Shown piece by piece: positions 28,688 to 37,894 of a stretch of 63,196 bases of DNA. Each line of letters begins with the position of its first letter. The stretch's first letter is position 1. A model generated the notes under the pieces. That model saw only the letters and a list, made by a program, of their open reading frames with translations, had not been told where the DNA came from and did no database searches. Source of the stretch: Pseudomonas saliphila (GTDB taxonomy: Bacteria; Pseudomonadota; Gammaproteobacteria; Pseudomonadales; Pseudomonadaceae); contig NZ_VTVA01000021.1 of the NCBI RefSeq assembly GCF_008638345.1, forward strand, positions 1 through 63,196, in the 5' to 3' direction. The position numbers were made by a program, and so were the translations under genes.

Positions 28688-29950
28688 TCAAGTGCGGATA
28701 GACAGGCCATCGGCCAGCGATTGCCGATAGGCCCGCCAGGCCGGTACGCTGCCCATAAGAACGCTGGCCGCCAGAATAGCGGCAAGCAGGCCCCATTCAT
28801 ACATACCCGGCGGCGTGATGGGGACGTAGAGCCCGTACTGGGTCAGGATAAAGGGCTGACTTACCCACAACCCCAGATACATTAGCCCCAGGCCCAGAAG
28901 AATGCCTGCCAGAGCCAGGCTGGCGGCCTCCAGCAGTAGCAGACCGAAGATATGCCGGGGCTTGGCGCCAACCGAGCGCAGAATGGCCATCTCCCGGCGG
29001 CGTTCGTTCAGGCTGCTGAGAATCGCGGTCAGCATCCCCACTAGACCAGTGAGCACGACAAACCCCGACACAACCAGCAGCGCCTTTTCCGCCACCCCCA
29101 GCAGACTCCACAACTCTTGTAGAGCGACACCCGGCAGGATCGCGAGCAACGGTTCGCCGTTGTACTGATTGATATCGCGCTGTACCGCGAAGGTGCTGAT
29201 GCGGCTTTTGAGGCCCACCAGCATCGCGGTGATGGCCTTGGGTGTCAGGTCCAGCTCACGTGCAGCCTCAGCGCTGACGTTGGCGGCGCCGCGAGCGGGC
29301 ATGCCTTGTTGCCAGTCAACGTGCAACGCCTGCATGCCCTGCAGGCTGATATGCACGGTGCGGTCTACCGGGGTGCCGGTTTTTTCCAGAATGCCGGTTA
29401 CGCGAAACGGCTTGTCAGCATGATCGACAAAACTCACTGCGCCCGTGCCATGGGCGAGCACCACTTCAGTGTCCAGATCGTAGCCCAGTTCTCGCGCCAC
29501 ATCGGCGCCAAGCACCGCATCATAGAGATCATCAAATGGGGCGCCAGCCTTAAAAGCCAGCGGTTGGCGACGGCCATAACGGAAATGCTCGAAGTAGTCG
29601 CCATTGGTGCCCATGACCATAAAGCCGCGGTGGGAGTCACCCAGTGAGATAGGCACGGCCCAGTCGACCCGGCGATCCTCGGAAAAATGCTCGAAACTCT
29701 CCCAGCGGATGTTATTGGTGGCGTTGCCGATCCGGAATACTGAATAGAGGAGTAACTGCACTGAGCCGGAGCGTGCGCCAACGATGAGGTCGGTGCCGGA
29801 AATGGTGCTGGCGAAGCTGGCACGGGCTTCCGTGCGAACCTTCTCCACCGCCAGGAGCAGCGTCACGCTCAGTCCGATTGCGAGAACGGTCAGAATGGCG
29901 GAGAAGCGCCGATTGCCGAGGCTTTTGAACGCCAGTTGCAGCAGATACAT
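28688..29950 (-). CDS. FtsX-like ABC transporter permease
   Basis: A 420-residue permease of the LolC/MacB/FtsX superfamily: one N-terminal helix (about 15-36), a long periplasmic domain, and three C-terminal helices (about 285-420) with RRREMAILRSVGAKPRHIFGLLLLEA just inside the cytosolic loop. It overlaps its ATPase by one base. Proteins of this fold often move lipids or envelope proteins, or transmit force, rather than import solutes, so direct zinc uptake should not be assumed. Confidence 0.9.
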   Translation of the reverse strand: MYLLQLAFKSLGNRRFSAILTVLAIGLSVTLLLAVEKVRTEARASFASTISGTDLIVGARSGSVQLLLYSVFRIGNATNNIRWESFEHFSEDRRVDWAVPISLGDSHRGFMVMGTNGDYFEHFRYGRRQPLAFKAGAPFDDLYDAVLGADVARELGYDLDTEVVLAHGTGAVSFVDHADKPFRVTGILEKTGTPVDRTVHISLQGMQALHVDWQQGMPARGAANVSAEAARELDLTPKAITAMLVGLKSRISTFAVQRDINQYNGEPLLAILPGVALQELWSLLGVAEKALLVVSGFVVLTGLVGMLTAILSSLNERRREMAILRSVGAKPRHIFGLLLLEAASLALAGILLGLGLMYLGLWVSQPFILTQYGLYVPITPPGMYEWGLLAAILAASVLMGSVPAWRAYRQSLADGLSIRT

Positions 29951-30663
29951 CAGGTCAGCTCCGGAGCAGTTGCAGCGCGGTTGATGTCGCGCAATGACAG
30001 CGCCCGATCAAACAGCGCTTCCAGTGATGAGTCGTGACTGACAAATAACAAGCTGCTGCCCGCGGCATCGCACTCGGCAAACAGCAGGCGTAAAAAGGCC
30101 TCGCGACTGTCCGCGTCCAGTGCCGAAGTCGGCTCGTCCGCGATCACCAGTTCCGGACTGCCGATAAGTGCTCGGGCAGCCGCCACGCGCTGCTGTTGCC
30201 CGATAGACAGCTCGGTGACCCGGCGTGCAAGCAATGCCGGATCAGCCAGGCCAAGACCGTTGAGCAGGTCGAGCGCTGCGACTGTCAGATCGCTGTGACG
30301 CTCAAGTGCCCGCTGACGACGCAGGGTGGAGAAACGGCAGGGCAGCGTGACGTTTTCGACGACGGAGAGATAAGGCAGCAGGTTGAACATCTGGAAGATG
30401 TAACCGGTGTGATCGGCACGGAATCGATCGCGCTGGACTGCTGACAGGCTTGCCAGATTCTGTCCCAACAGCTCGATGGTCCCGGATTGCGGCACATACA
30501 CACCACCCAAGAGCCCAAGCAGTGTCGTCTTGCCGCTGCCCGATGGCCCCTTGAGGAAGACTTTCTCACCTGCGAGCAGTGAAAACGACTCGATATCCAG
30601 CAACGTCGGTTGCCCCGGCCAGGCATAGGTCGTGGCGTTCAGGTCGATCAGCGCGTTTAGCAT
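29950..30663 (-). CDS. LolD-like ABC transporter ATPase
   Basis: A 237-residue ATPase. Walker A is GPSGSGKTT at 39-47, the ABC signature reads LSIGQQQRVA, and Walker B is LVIADEPTSALD. The second glycine of LSGGQ is replaced by isoleucine at position 3, a modest deviation also seen in LolD-type proteins. It pairs with the permease downstream, and the two belong to the Zur-type operon. Confidence 0.9.
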   Translation of the reverse strand: MLNALIDLNATTYAWPGQPTLLDIESFSLLAGEKVFLKGPSGSGKTTLLGLLGGVYVPQSGTIELLGQNLASLSAVQRDRFRADHTGYIFQMFNLLPYLSVVENVTLPCRFSTLRRQRALERHSDLTVAALDLLNGLGLADPALLARRVTELSIGQQQRVAAARALIGSPELVIADEPTSALDADSREAFLRLLFAECDAAGSSLLFVSHDSSLEALFDRALSLRDINRAATAPELT

Positions 30664-30707
30664 GGAGTACTCAAGGTCAGGCGAATCCGGGGCAACGAAA
30701 CTATCAA

Positions 30708-31352
30708 TCAGAAACGGATGAGATTGCTGGCCGGCGTCAGCTCGCCACCCTGCTGCCCGCGCGCGCCAACGGCCTGTAGGATCAGTTTTTCGGTATTCTG
30801 AAAGGCTTCGAACAGCTTCACCTCGACCCGATCCAGGGCAGCGGTATTTTCGCAGGCGAAGCGGTAATGCGCTTCGATATCGTTATGTGTTTTGCTGTCG
30901 TCATGATCCGCGGGGTGTTCGCTGTGATCGTGATCGTGATCGTCAGCCTTCTGGCCATGGCCAGGGTCTGATGCTGTGACTGCTTCAAAAATTGGGCTTT
31001 TCAGTTCGACCTCAGTGGACGTGCAGCCTGCAGCGGCGGGAAATGCGAAAAGGCGCTGGGGCTCGCCCAGAAAAGCCATGGTGTCCTTCACTGTTTTGAT
31101 GTCCGCCGCAGTGGAGGGCAGGTATTCAAAACCGATCAGGTTATCCGCCGGGCTAGCCAGCTCGATCTCAACCACATCCCCGTCAACAATCAGATTGAGC
31201 GCCGCGACACCATGCTGATGCGCGGACAGGCTGTCACCTTGGTTGTCCTCTGCATGCCCGTGCGAATGGGCGTGCTCGCCGTGATCGTGGGCATACGTCG
31301 CGGCGACGAAGCTGCTGAGCAATGTGACGAACAAGAACGGTGCAGTGCGCAT
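30708..31352 (-). CDS. DUF2796 histidine-rich zinc-binding protein
   Basis: A 214-residue periplasmic protein with signal peptide 1-21. Right after the cleavage site come clustered histidines (HDHGEHAHSHGHAED), and a second cluster lies at about 135-160 (DDHDHDHSEHPADHDD). Both suit zinc binding. The family is ZrgA/DUF2796-like and resembles the first gene of the PAO1 Zur operon PA4063-PA4066. A GAGG lies eight bases before the ATG, and a perfect Zur palindrome lies 32 bases upstream. Confidence 0.87.
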   Translation of the reverse strand: MRTAPFLFVTLLSSFVAATYAHDHGEHAHSHGHAEDNQGDSLSAHQHGVAALNLIVDGDVVEIELASPADNLIGFEYLPSTAADIKTVKDTMAFLGEPQRLFAFPAAAGCTSTEVELKSPIFEAVTASDPGHGQKADDHDHDHSEHPADHDDSKTHNDIEAHYRFACENTAALDRVEVKLFEAFQNTEKLILQAVGARGQQGGELTPASNLIRF

Positions 31353-31383
31353 GACGGAGAACCTCGGGAAACGAAACCAGGAT

Positions 31384-31396
31384 GTTATCTTATAAC
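31384..31396 (-). promoter_or_regulatory. Zur operator of the DUF2796-ABC-DUF3299 operon
   Basis: GTTATCTTATAAC is a perfect GTTAT-N3-ATAAC palindrome, the core of the gammaproteobacterial Zur box. It sits 31 bases before the first gene of the histidine-rich/ABC operon, where Zur with zinc would block transcription. The function of the operon in zinc starvation follows from this site and from the known regulation of the PAO1 homologues. Confidence 0.8.
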
Positions 31397-31447
31397 TTAT
31401 CGTTCACCAAGGGTCCACTCAGCTGGTTTGATATAGAAACATCCGGC

Positions 31448-32329
31448 TCAATAAAGAGCCTGATACATCCTGCGCCGATACTGGATTGTCAGTGGGTCGG
31501 CGTTTCCGAGCAGATCGAATACCTGCAGCATGCTCCGCTGCGGGCTGTTATCGGCATAACCGCGATCTGTCTGGAACAGACCCAGTAACGCAGCGAGCGC
31601 GGATTCGTACTCGCCGTTGGCCAGATCGAGTATGGCCAGCTGATAGGTCGCTTCGCTGTCCCTGGCGTCCGCAGCGAGGCGTGCCTCCAGCGAGGCGCGA
31701 TCCGGGAAGCCGGCGGCCTCGCGCAAAAAAGTGATCTGCGCCTGCAATCCCTTGATGGCCTGTTTATGGGCATCCTGATCCTTCACCGAGCCAATGACCT
31801 GCTCAGCGTCGTCGAGTTGGCCATCCCCTGCCAGCGCTTCGGCCAACAGTACCAGTAGCTCATCATCCGGTTGCTCGGCAATGGCCTGCTGCAACAGCGA
31901 CTGTGCCTGTTGATAGGCGCCGGCTGTGATCAGCTCGCGCGCCTGGCCAGCAGTATCCAGTTGGTCGTTCTGTGGCGCTTCGGTGGGCGCAGCAAGATGC
32001 GGTTCGAGCATCGTGCGAATAGCACTTTCAGGCTCTACACCCGCGAAGCCATCGACCGGTTGACCGTCCTTGAATAGCACAACGGTCGGCAGGCTGCGGA
32101 TGCCGAAACGCTCCGAAAGTACCGCCTGGGCGTCACAGTCCACCTTGGCCAGCAGAAGTTCGCCGGCGAGGCTCTCGGTGATGGATGCCAGTACGGGCAT
32201 CAATGCCTTGCAGGGCGCGCACCAGTCGGCCCAGAAGTCGACCAGCACCGGTTTATGGAAGGAGTTTTCCAGAACGAAGCGGTCGAAATCCTCGGCGGTA
32301 ACATCAAAAATGTAGGGCGATTGGCTCAT
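31448..32329 (-). CDS. CnoX/YbbN-like thioredoxin-TPR chaperone
   Basis: A 293-residue cytoplasmic protein with a thioredoxin domain (about 1-112) and C-terminal TPR-like repeats. The redox motif WCAPC (Cys37, Cys40) is intact, as is the cis-proline segment SLPTVVLF. E. coli YbbN has lost one active cysteine, whereas many homologues, like this one, keep both. Family members protect clients from chlorine stress and hand them to GroEL or DnaK. The ATG follows a GAAACCCC stretch with a weak ribosome-binding site. Confidence 0.85.
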   Translation of the reverse strand: MSQSPYIFDVTAEDFDRFVLENSFHKPVLVDFWADWCAPCKALMPVLASITESLAGELLLAKVDCDAQAVLSERFGIRSLPTVVLFKDGQPVDGFAGVEPESAIRTMLEPHLAAPTEAPQNDQLDTAGQARELITAGAYQQAQSLLQQAIAEQPDDELLVLLAEALAGDGQLDDAEQVIGSVKDQDAHKQAIKGLQAQITFLREAAGFPDRASLEARLAADARDSEATYQLAILDLANGEYESALAALLGLFQTDRGYADNSPQRSMLQVFDLLGNADPLTIQYRRRMYQALY

Positions 32330-32381
32330 GGGGTTTCCGGATGACTGTTGGCTATCGGTTTAATATGGTGGCAGCTGGGCG

Positions 32382-33038
32382 TTATTCAAGACCCGCGCCG
32401 TAGAGTGCCACCTGACGGAATTCGAGCGGCTCGCCCAGATCAGGTAGCGTCTGGCCTGGCATGGTGCCCAGACGTTGGTAGCCCGGATGGTGGAGATTGC
32501 GAACGCGCGAGTCGGCGACCAGCACCTGATTGCTGCGCGCAGCGAAGTGATCGAGGAACACGCGGTTTTCCGCATCGTAAAGCACATCGGCAGCCAGGAT
32601 CATATCCAGTTCGCCGCCGACTGCGAAGAAGTCCTCCGCCAGCTCGATGTCGAGTTCATTGAGTTCGGCGTTCAATTGGCTGGCCCAGCGTGCCGGGACG
32701 TCCAGATCACAGGCGATGCTGGCGCTGGCACCGGCGGCGCGACAGGCGAGGGCGACGATGCCCGAACCGGCACCAAAATCCAGTACCCGTTTGCCACGGA
32801 CCTGCTCGGGATGATCCAGCACCCAGCGGGCCAGCGCCAGACCGCTGCCCCAGCAGAACCCCCAGTAGGGCGGCTTGTGCAGCAGGGCGCGGGTCTCCTG
32901 TTCGGCAAAGGCGCGATCAAGGTTGGCCGGGTCAAGTAGCCACAGGCGCAACTCCGGCAGTCCTGGCAGCTCCGTAGGTACCAGTCGGGCGTCAGTCAAT
33001 ACCTCATGTAGCGCAGATTCGAGTTGATTCAACAACAT
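32382..33038 (-). CDS. Class I SAM methyltransferase, METTL20/ETF-beta lysine methyltransferase-like
   Basis: A 218-residue protein. The segment PPYWGFCWGSGLALARWVL (about 57-75) followed by VLDFGAGSG (86-94), the SAM-binding loop, is typical of METTL20-like lysine methyltransferases, with a further LAADVLYD motif near 155. In eukaryotes and some bacteria this family methylates the beta subunit of electron-transfer flavoprotein. PrmA-like annotation is the usual alternative. I start at the ATG 33038 although no clear ribosome-binding site is visible. The target in this organism is inferred. Confidence 0.72.
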   Translation of the reverse strand: MLLNQLESALHEVLTDARLVPTELPGLPELRLWLLDPANLDRAFAEQETRALLHKPPYWGFCWGSGLALARWVLDHPEQVRGKRVLDFGAGSGIVALACRAAGASASIACDLDVPARWASQLNAELNELDIELAEDFFAVGGELDMILAADVLYDAENRVFLDHFAARSNQVLVADSRVRNLHHPGYQRLGTMPGQTLPDLGEPLEFRQVALYGAGLE

Positions 33039-33155
33039 GTAGCAGTCTGGTGAGTGAGTGAGCGGACAGTGTAACCCTTCGCAACGATTTATTAGCAGCC
33101 GGGTTGGGAGTAACATGGGGCCCGTTATTTCATCCTCGAATCCAGGATCCGTCCC

Positions 33156-33629
33156 ATGCATTGTCCTTTCTGTGGCGCCCACGACACCAAGGTGATCGAT
33201 TCCAGACTGGTGACCGACGGTGACCAGGTGCGCCGTCGCCGCGAGTGCATGGCCTGTCAGGAACGTTTCACTACCTTCGAAGTAGCCGAGCTGGTCATGC
33301 CGCGGCTGGTCAAGCAGGACGGCCGCCGTCAGCCCTTTGATGAAGACAAGCTGCGTGCTGGCCTGCTGCGTGCGCTGGAGAAGCGCCCGGTCAGCGTCGA
33401 AGAGATCGAGGCGGCAATCAGTCGTATCAAGCATCGACTGCGCGCCACCGGTGAGCGGGAGATCAAGGCCATGGTGGTCGGTGAAATGGTCATGGATGAG
33501 CTCAAGCAACTGGATGAAGTGGCCTATATCCGCTTTGCCTCTGTGTATCGCCGTTTTCAGGACCTCGACCAGTTCCGTGAAGAAATCGAACGCCTGTCGC
33601 GCCGTGAAAAGGCTGAACCGGATGTCTGA
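33156..33629 (+). CDS. nrdR: Transcriptional repressor NrdR
   Basis: NrdR senses ATP/dATP and represses ribonucleotide reductase genes. The 157-residue product has an N-terminal zinc ribbon (C3, C6, C31, C34: MHCPFC...ECMACQ) and an ATP-cone domain (about 49-139, [15 protein letters not shown]). It overlaps ribD by eight bases, the order known from PAO1. Confidence 0.96.
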   Translation: MHCPFCGAHDTKVIDSRLVTDGDQVRRRRECMACQERFTTFEVAELVMPRLVKQDGRRQPFDEDKLRAGLLRALEKRPVSVEEIEAAISRIKHRLRATGEREIKAMVVGEMVMDELKQLDEVAYIRFASVYRRFQDLDQFREEIERLSRREKAEPDV

Positions 33630-34755
33630 ACCGGACATATTCGATCAGCAGATTATGGCGCGCGCGGTGCAACTGGCCGCGCGCGGGCTCTATACCACCG
33701 AGCCTAATCCGCGGGTGGGCTGTGTAGTGGTGCGCGATGGCGTGATCGTCGGTGAAGGTTGGCACGTGCAGGCTGGTGAAGGCCACGCCGAGGTCAATGC
33801 GCTGGCGATGGCGGGAGAAAACGCCAGGGGCGCCACCGCCTACGTCACCCTTGAGCCTTGTAGCCACTTCGGCAAGACGCCGCCCTGCGCTGACGGTTTG
33901 ATCAAGGCGGGCGTCAGCCGAGTGGTTGCCGCCATGCAGGATCCCAATCCACAGGTAGCGGGTCGAGGTTTTAAGCGATTGCGCGCCGCAGGTATCGATG
34001 TGCAGTGCGGCGTGCTGGAGAGTGAGGCTCGCGCGCTCAATCCCGGTTTCATCAAGCGCATGGAAACCGGACTGCCCTGGGTACGCATGAAACTGGCGAT
34101 GAGCCTCGACGGACGCACCGCGATGGCCAGCGGTGAAAGCCAGTGGATAACTGGTACTGATGCCCGAGGTGATGTGCAGCGCCTGCGCGCACGCAGCGGC
34201 GCGGTGATCAGCGGCGCCGACAGCGTGTTGATGGACGATTCGGCACTGACCGTGCGCGCGACCGAACTGGGATTGCCCGAAGCCGAAGCAATCGCTGCCG
34301 CGGCACGCCAGCCGCTCAGGGTGCTGGTCGACGGGAGACTGCGGGTGCCACTGGAGAACCGACTGTTTCGCCAGTCCGGGCCCGTATTGGTCGCTTGTCG
34401 CATGCAGCGCGGGCGTGCCCCGGATTATGGTTTCGCCGGTGCCGAGCTGTTGTCACTGCCGGACGAAGCAGGCGAACAGGTCGATCTTCACGCCCTGCTG
34501 CTCGAACTGGCCAGCCGTGGCTGCAATGAGGTGCTGATCGAGTCCGGCGCCGGTCTATCGGGCGCGTTCTACCGAGCTGGACTGGTGGATGAACTGGTTG
34601 TGTATCTGGCCCCCCGCTTGCTGGGCAGTCGCGGCCGCCCGTTGATCGAGCTGCCCTTCGATACCATGAGTGAAGTTCAAGACCTCGACATCATCGATAT
34701 GCGCGCCGTCGGCAGAGACTGGCGTATTACTGCGCGACCGGCTTTCCCTTCCTGA
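33622..34755 (+). CDS. ribD: Bifunctional riboflavin deaminase/reductase RibD
   Basis: RibD performs the second and third steps of riboflavin synthesis: deamination of the pyrimidine and reduction of its ribose. The 377-residue protein has the deaminase domain with zinc ligands H55 (in GHAEVNA), C80 (LEPCSH) and C89 (PPCAD), catalytic E57, and the reductase domain from about 148. The frame is open upstream, but the ATG at 33622, inside the end of nrdR, gives the family start. Confidence 0.95.
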   Translation: MSEPDIFDQQIMARAVQLAARGLYTTEPNPRVGCVVVRDGVIVGEGWHVQAGEGHAEVNALAMAGENARGATAYVTLEPCSHFGKTPPCADGLIKAGVSRVVAAMQDPNPQVAGRGFKRLRAAGIDVQCGVLESEARALNPGFIKRMETGLPWVRMKLAMSLDGRTAMASGESQWITGTDARGDVQRLRARSGAVISGADSVLMDDSALTVRATELGLPEAEAIAAAARQPLRVLVDGRLRVPLENRLFRQSGPVLVACRMQRGRAPDYGFAGAELLSLPDEAGEQVDLHALLLELASRGCNEVLIESGAGLSGAFYRAGLVDELVVYLAPRLLGSRGRPLIELPFDTMSEVQDLDIIDMRAVGRDWRITARPAFPS

Positions 34756-34764
34756 GATAGTGAT

Positions 34765-36018
34765 ATGAGTGCATTAGAAGTCGTTCTGATTCTGCTGGCC
34801 GTGCTGGCTGTGGCAGGCGTGGTGCTGGAGGAGATCACCCACGTCAGCAAGGCGATGGTGGTGCTGTTCTTCGGCACGCTGGCGTGGATTCTGATGTTTA
34901 TTGCCGCACCGGATGAGCTGGCCCGCGCCAGGGTGCAGGAGGCGCTGAACCACAATATCCTGGATATCGCCGGCCTCTGGCTGTTCCTGATGGCGACCAT
35001 GACCTTTGTGGCGTATCTGAATAAGAAAGGTCTCATCGACAGCGTCATCTTCAAGATACTGCCGACCCATGTCAGTGAGCGTAAGCTGCTGTTTCTTACG
35101 GCTATATTCTGCTTTGCGTTTTCCTCCATCGCCGACAATATCACCGCCACGCTGGTGTCCATGGCGCTGGTGCTGAGCCTGCGTCTGGAGCTGCGCAAGA
35201 CACTGCGATTTGCCACACTGGTGGTGTTCTCGGTGAACTCAGGCGGCGTGGCGATGATTACCGGTGACGTCACTACCCTGATGATATTTCTCGCCGGAAA
35301 ACTCGAGATAACCCATCTGTTATTTCTCATTGTTCCGTCACTGGCTGCGGTGCTGTTGCTGGCGTCGCTGTTATCGATCGGCATGAACGATCAGGTGGTC
35401 ATCGACAAGAGCTCCAAGGTGCACTCGCAAAGGGTAGAGCGGGTCATTGCGACCATTTTTCTTCTGACCATTATGGGTACTATTCTCGGCAGTCTGTTGT
35501 TCGAGATTCCGCCGCTTCTCAGTTTTCTTGGCGGTTTGGCGCTGATGTTTCTCGTGGCACATTTTCTCAACGAAGATATCTCCAAGGATCCGATCCTCGA
35601 ATATATCCGGGCCATCGAATTCGAGACGCTGCTGTTCTTCCTCGGCATCCTGTTGCTGGTCGGCATGTTGCAGTTTATCGGTGTGCTACATGGCCTCACC
35701 GCGTTGTATGACGTGGTGCCGGTGCTGATGGCCAACTTCCTGATGGGGGTGTTGTCGGCGCTGATCGACAACGTCCCCTTGACCGCCGCGCTATTGAAAT
35801 CCGACCTGGAAATGAGCGTCGCCGAGTGGATGGGGCTGACTTATGCTGTCGGAGTGGGGGGTTCCCTGCTTATAATTGGCTCCGCCGCGGGCATCGTAGC
35901 AATGAGCAAGGTGCCGGGGCTGACGTTCATGTCCTATTTGCGCAGTTTCGGCCTGCTATTCCTTTCCTTCGCCGTCGGTTTCGTGGCGGTATATTTAACC
36001 GGATTGATGATCGAATGA
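34765..36018 (+). CDS. nhaD: NhaD-type Na+/H+ antiporter
   Basis: A 417-residue integral membrane protein with about 11-12 hydrophobic segments. The pattern FAFSSIADNITATLVSMAL (about 113-131) and GVLSALIDNVPLTAALL (about 330-346) are the paired D-N elements of the NhaD/ion-transporter superfamily. NhaD expels sodium or lithium in exchange for protons and is common in marine and halotolerant bacteria. It lies nine bases after ribD and 35 before ribE, i.e. inside the riboflavin run; I do not recall it there in PAO1. Confidence 0.88.
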   Translation: MSALEVVLILLAVLAVAGVVLEEITHVSKAMVVLFFGTLAWILMFIAAPDELARARVQEALNHNILDIAGLWLFLMATMTFVAYLNKKGLIDSVIFKILPTHVSERKLLFLTAIFCFAFSSIADNITATLVSMALVLSLRLELRKTLRFATLVVFSVNSGGVAMITGDVTTLMIFLAGKLEITHLLFLIVPSLAAVLLLASLLSIGMNDQVVIDKSSKVHSQRVERVIATIFLLTIMGTILGSLLFEIPPLLSFLGGLALMFLVAHFLNEDISKDPILEYIRAIEFETLLFFLGILLLVGMLQFIGVLHGLTALYDVVPVLMANFLMGVLSALIDNVPLTAALLKSDLEMSVAEWMGLTYAVGVGGSLLIIGSAAGIVAMSKVPGLTFMSYLRSFGLLFLSFAVGFVAVYLTGLMIE

Positions 36019-36053
36019 TCGCGCACTGATATCCAACCCCAACAGAGGCGTCT

Positions 36054-36719
36054 ATGTTTACCGGCATTATCGAGGCGGTGGGTCAAATTCAGAGCATGCA
36101 GCCGCGCAGCGGTGACGTGCGAGTGTATGTGAAGACCGGCAAACTGGATCTTGCCGATGTAAAACTCGGCGACAGTATCGCCGTTAACGGCGTGTGCCTG
36201 ACGGCAGTGGAACTGCCTGGCGACGGTTTCTGGGCGGATGTCAGCCAGGAAACCATGCGCCGTACCGCATTTACCCGGCTCAAAACCGGCAGCCAGGTCA
36301 ACCTGGAGAAAGCGCTGACGGCAAGCACGCGTCTGGGCGGCCATATGGTCAGCGGCCATGTCGACGGTGTCGGGCATGTGTTGTCCCGTGATGAAGAAGC
36401 GCGTTCTGTGCGCTTTCGTATTGAGGCGCCGGCCGCTCTGGCCAAATACATCGCCGAGAAGGGCTCCATCACCGTCGATGGCACCAGTCTGACCGTGAAT
36501 GCGGTCGATGGCGCTGTGTTCGATCTGAACATCGTGCCGCATACCCTCCAGGAGACCGTCATGGGCGAGTATCAGCCCGGGCATCCGGTCAACCTGGAAG
36601 TGGATGTCATTGCCCGTTATCTCGAACGCCTGCTACTCGGCGACAAGGCGGCCGAATCTGGTTCGGACAGCACCATTAATCTGGCTTTTCTGGCCGAAAA
36701 CGGCTTTCTCAAGCCCTGA
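36054..36719 (+). CDS. ribE: Riboflavin synthase, alpha chain
   Basis: Makes riboflavin from two lumazine molecules. The 221-residue protein has two similar lumazine-binding repeats, starting MFTGIIEAVGQIQS and at about 97 (MVSGHVDGVGHVLS). This gene is called ribC in E. coli and often ribE in pseudomonads. CAGAGG precedes the ATG. Confidence 0.95.
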   Translation: MFTGIIEAVGQIQSMQPRSGDVRVYVKTGKLDLADVKLGDSIAVNGVCLTAVELPGDGFWADVSQETMRRTAFTRLKTGSQVNLEKALTASTRLGGHMVSGHVDGVGHVLSRDEEARSVRFRIEAPAALAKYIAEKGSITVDGTSLTVNAVDGAVFDLNIVPHTLQETVMGEYQPGHPVNLEVDVIARYLERLLLGDKAAESGSDSTINLAFLAENGFLKP

Positions 36720-36741
36720 TTTGCGAGCCTGGGAGGGCCTT

Positions 36742-37836
36742 ATGAATCTGAACACAATTGAAGAACTGGTCGAAGACATTCGTCTTGGCAAGATGGTCAT
36801 CCTCATGGATGACGAAGACCGCGAGAACGAAGGCGACCTGATCATGGCCGCTGAAGCCTGTCAGGCAGAGCATATCAACTTCATGGCCCGGCACGGTCGC
36901 GGTCTGATCTGTATGCCGATGAGCCTGGAGCATTGCGAACGGCTCAAACTGCCATTAATGGTACAGCGCAACAGTTCAGGCTTCGGGACCAAGTTCACCG
37001 TGTCGATCGAAGCAGCCGAAGGTGTCACGACAGGCATCTCTGCAGCCGATCGGGCGCGAACCGTCCAGGCTGCCGCAGCGCGTGACGCGGTCGCGGAAGA
37101 CATTGTCAGCCCGGGCCACATTTTCCCGCTCATGGCTCAGCCCGGCGGTGTGCTGGCGCGGGCTGGACATACCGAAGCGGCCTGTGATCTGGCGCGGATG
37201 GCTGGATTTGGTGAGTCCGGCGTTATCTGCGAGATCATGAACGAGGATGGCAGCATGTCACGCCGCCCCGAGCTTGAAGTGTTCGCCGAGGAGCATGGTC
37301 TGAAAATCGGCACCATTGCCGATCTCATTCACTATCGTCTGCTCAACGAACACACCGTGAAGCGGCTGTCTGAACAGCCGCTGGATACCGAACTGGGTAG
37401 CTTTAACCTGGTCACCTATCGCGACAGCCTGGACAGTTCTGTGCACCTGGCCCTGACCCTCGGCAACATCGAGCCGGAAGAGCCGACGTTGGTACGCGTA
37501 CACAACATGGATCCACTCCGCGATCTGTTCATGGTCAAGCAACCGGGCCGCTGGAGTCTGCGCGCTGCCATGGCCAAACTGGCCGAGCAGGGCAACGGCG
37601 TAGTGCTGCTGCTGGGTAATCAGATGAACGGCGAAGAGCTGTTGTACCACGTCAGGCAACTGACCGGTGACGAAGCCCCCGCGCGGCGTCCGGCGACCTA
37701 CAACACTGTCGGCGCGGGTTCACAGATTCTGCGGGACCTGGGCGTACGCAAGATGCGCCTGTTGTCCACGCCGATGAAGTTCAATGCCATATCCGGTTTC
37801 GACCTGGAAGTAGTAGAATATCTGCCCTGCGAATAA
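36742..37836 (+). CDS. ribB: Dihydroxybutanone-phosphate synthase with degenerate GTP-cyclohydrolase-like domain (RibBX)
   Basis: The N-terminal domain (about 1-203) makes the four-carbon precursor of riboflavin: DDEDRENEGDLIMAAE (about 26-41) and MNEDGSMSRRPEL carry the active site. The C-terminal domain (about 207-364) resembles GTP cyclohydrolase II but has none of the three zinc cysteines; the place of HSECLTGD reads HNMDPLRD. It is therefore probably inactive in that step, like RibBX proteins elsewhere. A complete ribA is at 41188. The ATG at 36742 follows GGGAGGG; 364 residues. Confidence 0.94.
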   Translation: MNLNTIEELVEDIRLGKMVILMDDEDRENEGDLIMAAEACQAEHINFMARHGRGLICMPMSLEHCERLKLPLMVQRNSSGFGTKFTVSIEAAEGVTTGISAADRARTVQAAAARDAVAEDIVSPGHIFPLMAQPGGVLARAGHTEAACDLARMAGFGESGVICEIMNEDGSMSRRPELEVFAEEHGLKIGTIADLIHYRLLNEHTVKRLSEQPLDTELGSFNLVTYRDSLDSSVHLALTLGNIEPEEPTLVRVHNMDPLRDLFMVKQPGRWSLRAAMAKLAEQGNGVVLLLGNQMNGEELLYHVRQLTGDEAPARRPATYNTVGAGSQILRDLGVRKMRLLSTPMKFNAISGFDLEVVEYLPCE

Positions 37837-37849
37837 ACGCATTGATTTG

Positions 37850-37880
37850 CGGCTGCGCCATGGAGTGCAGCCGGTTCTTT
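37850..37880 (+). terminator. Hairpin between ribBX and ribH
   Basis: CGGCTGC and GCAGCCG form a 7-bp stem with a ten-base loop, followed by GTTCTTT. It could be a weak terminator or a processing site that sets ribH levels apart from upstream genes. A search for the usual FMN riboswitch pattern in this gap found nothing. Confidence 0.45.
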
Positions 37881-37894
37881 AAGAGAGAGTAAAC

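Noticed and set aside
37837..37894. FMN riboswitch upstream of ribH
   Set aside because: The gap is too short and lacks the conserved AGGGGC and related core segments of the RFN element.
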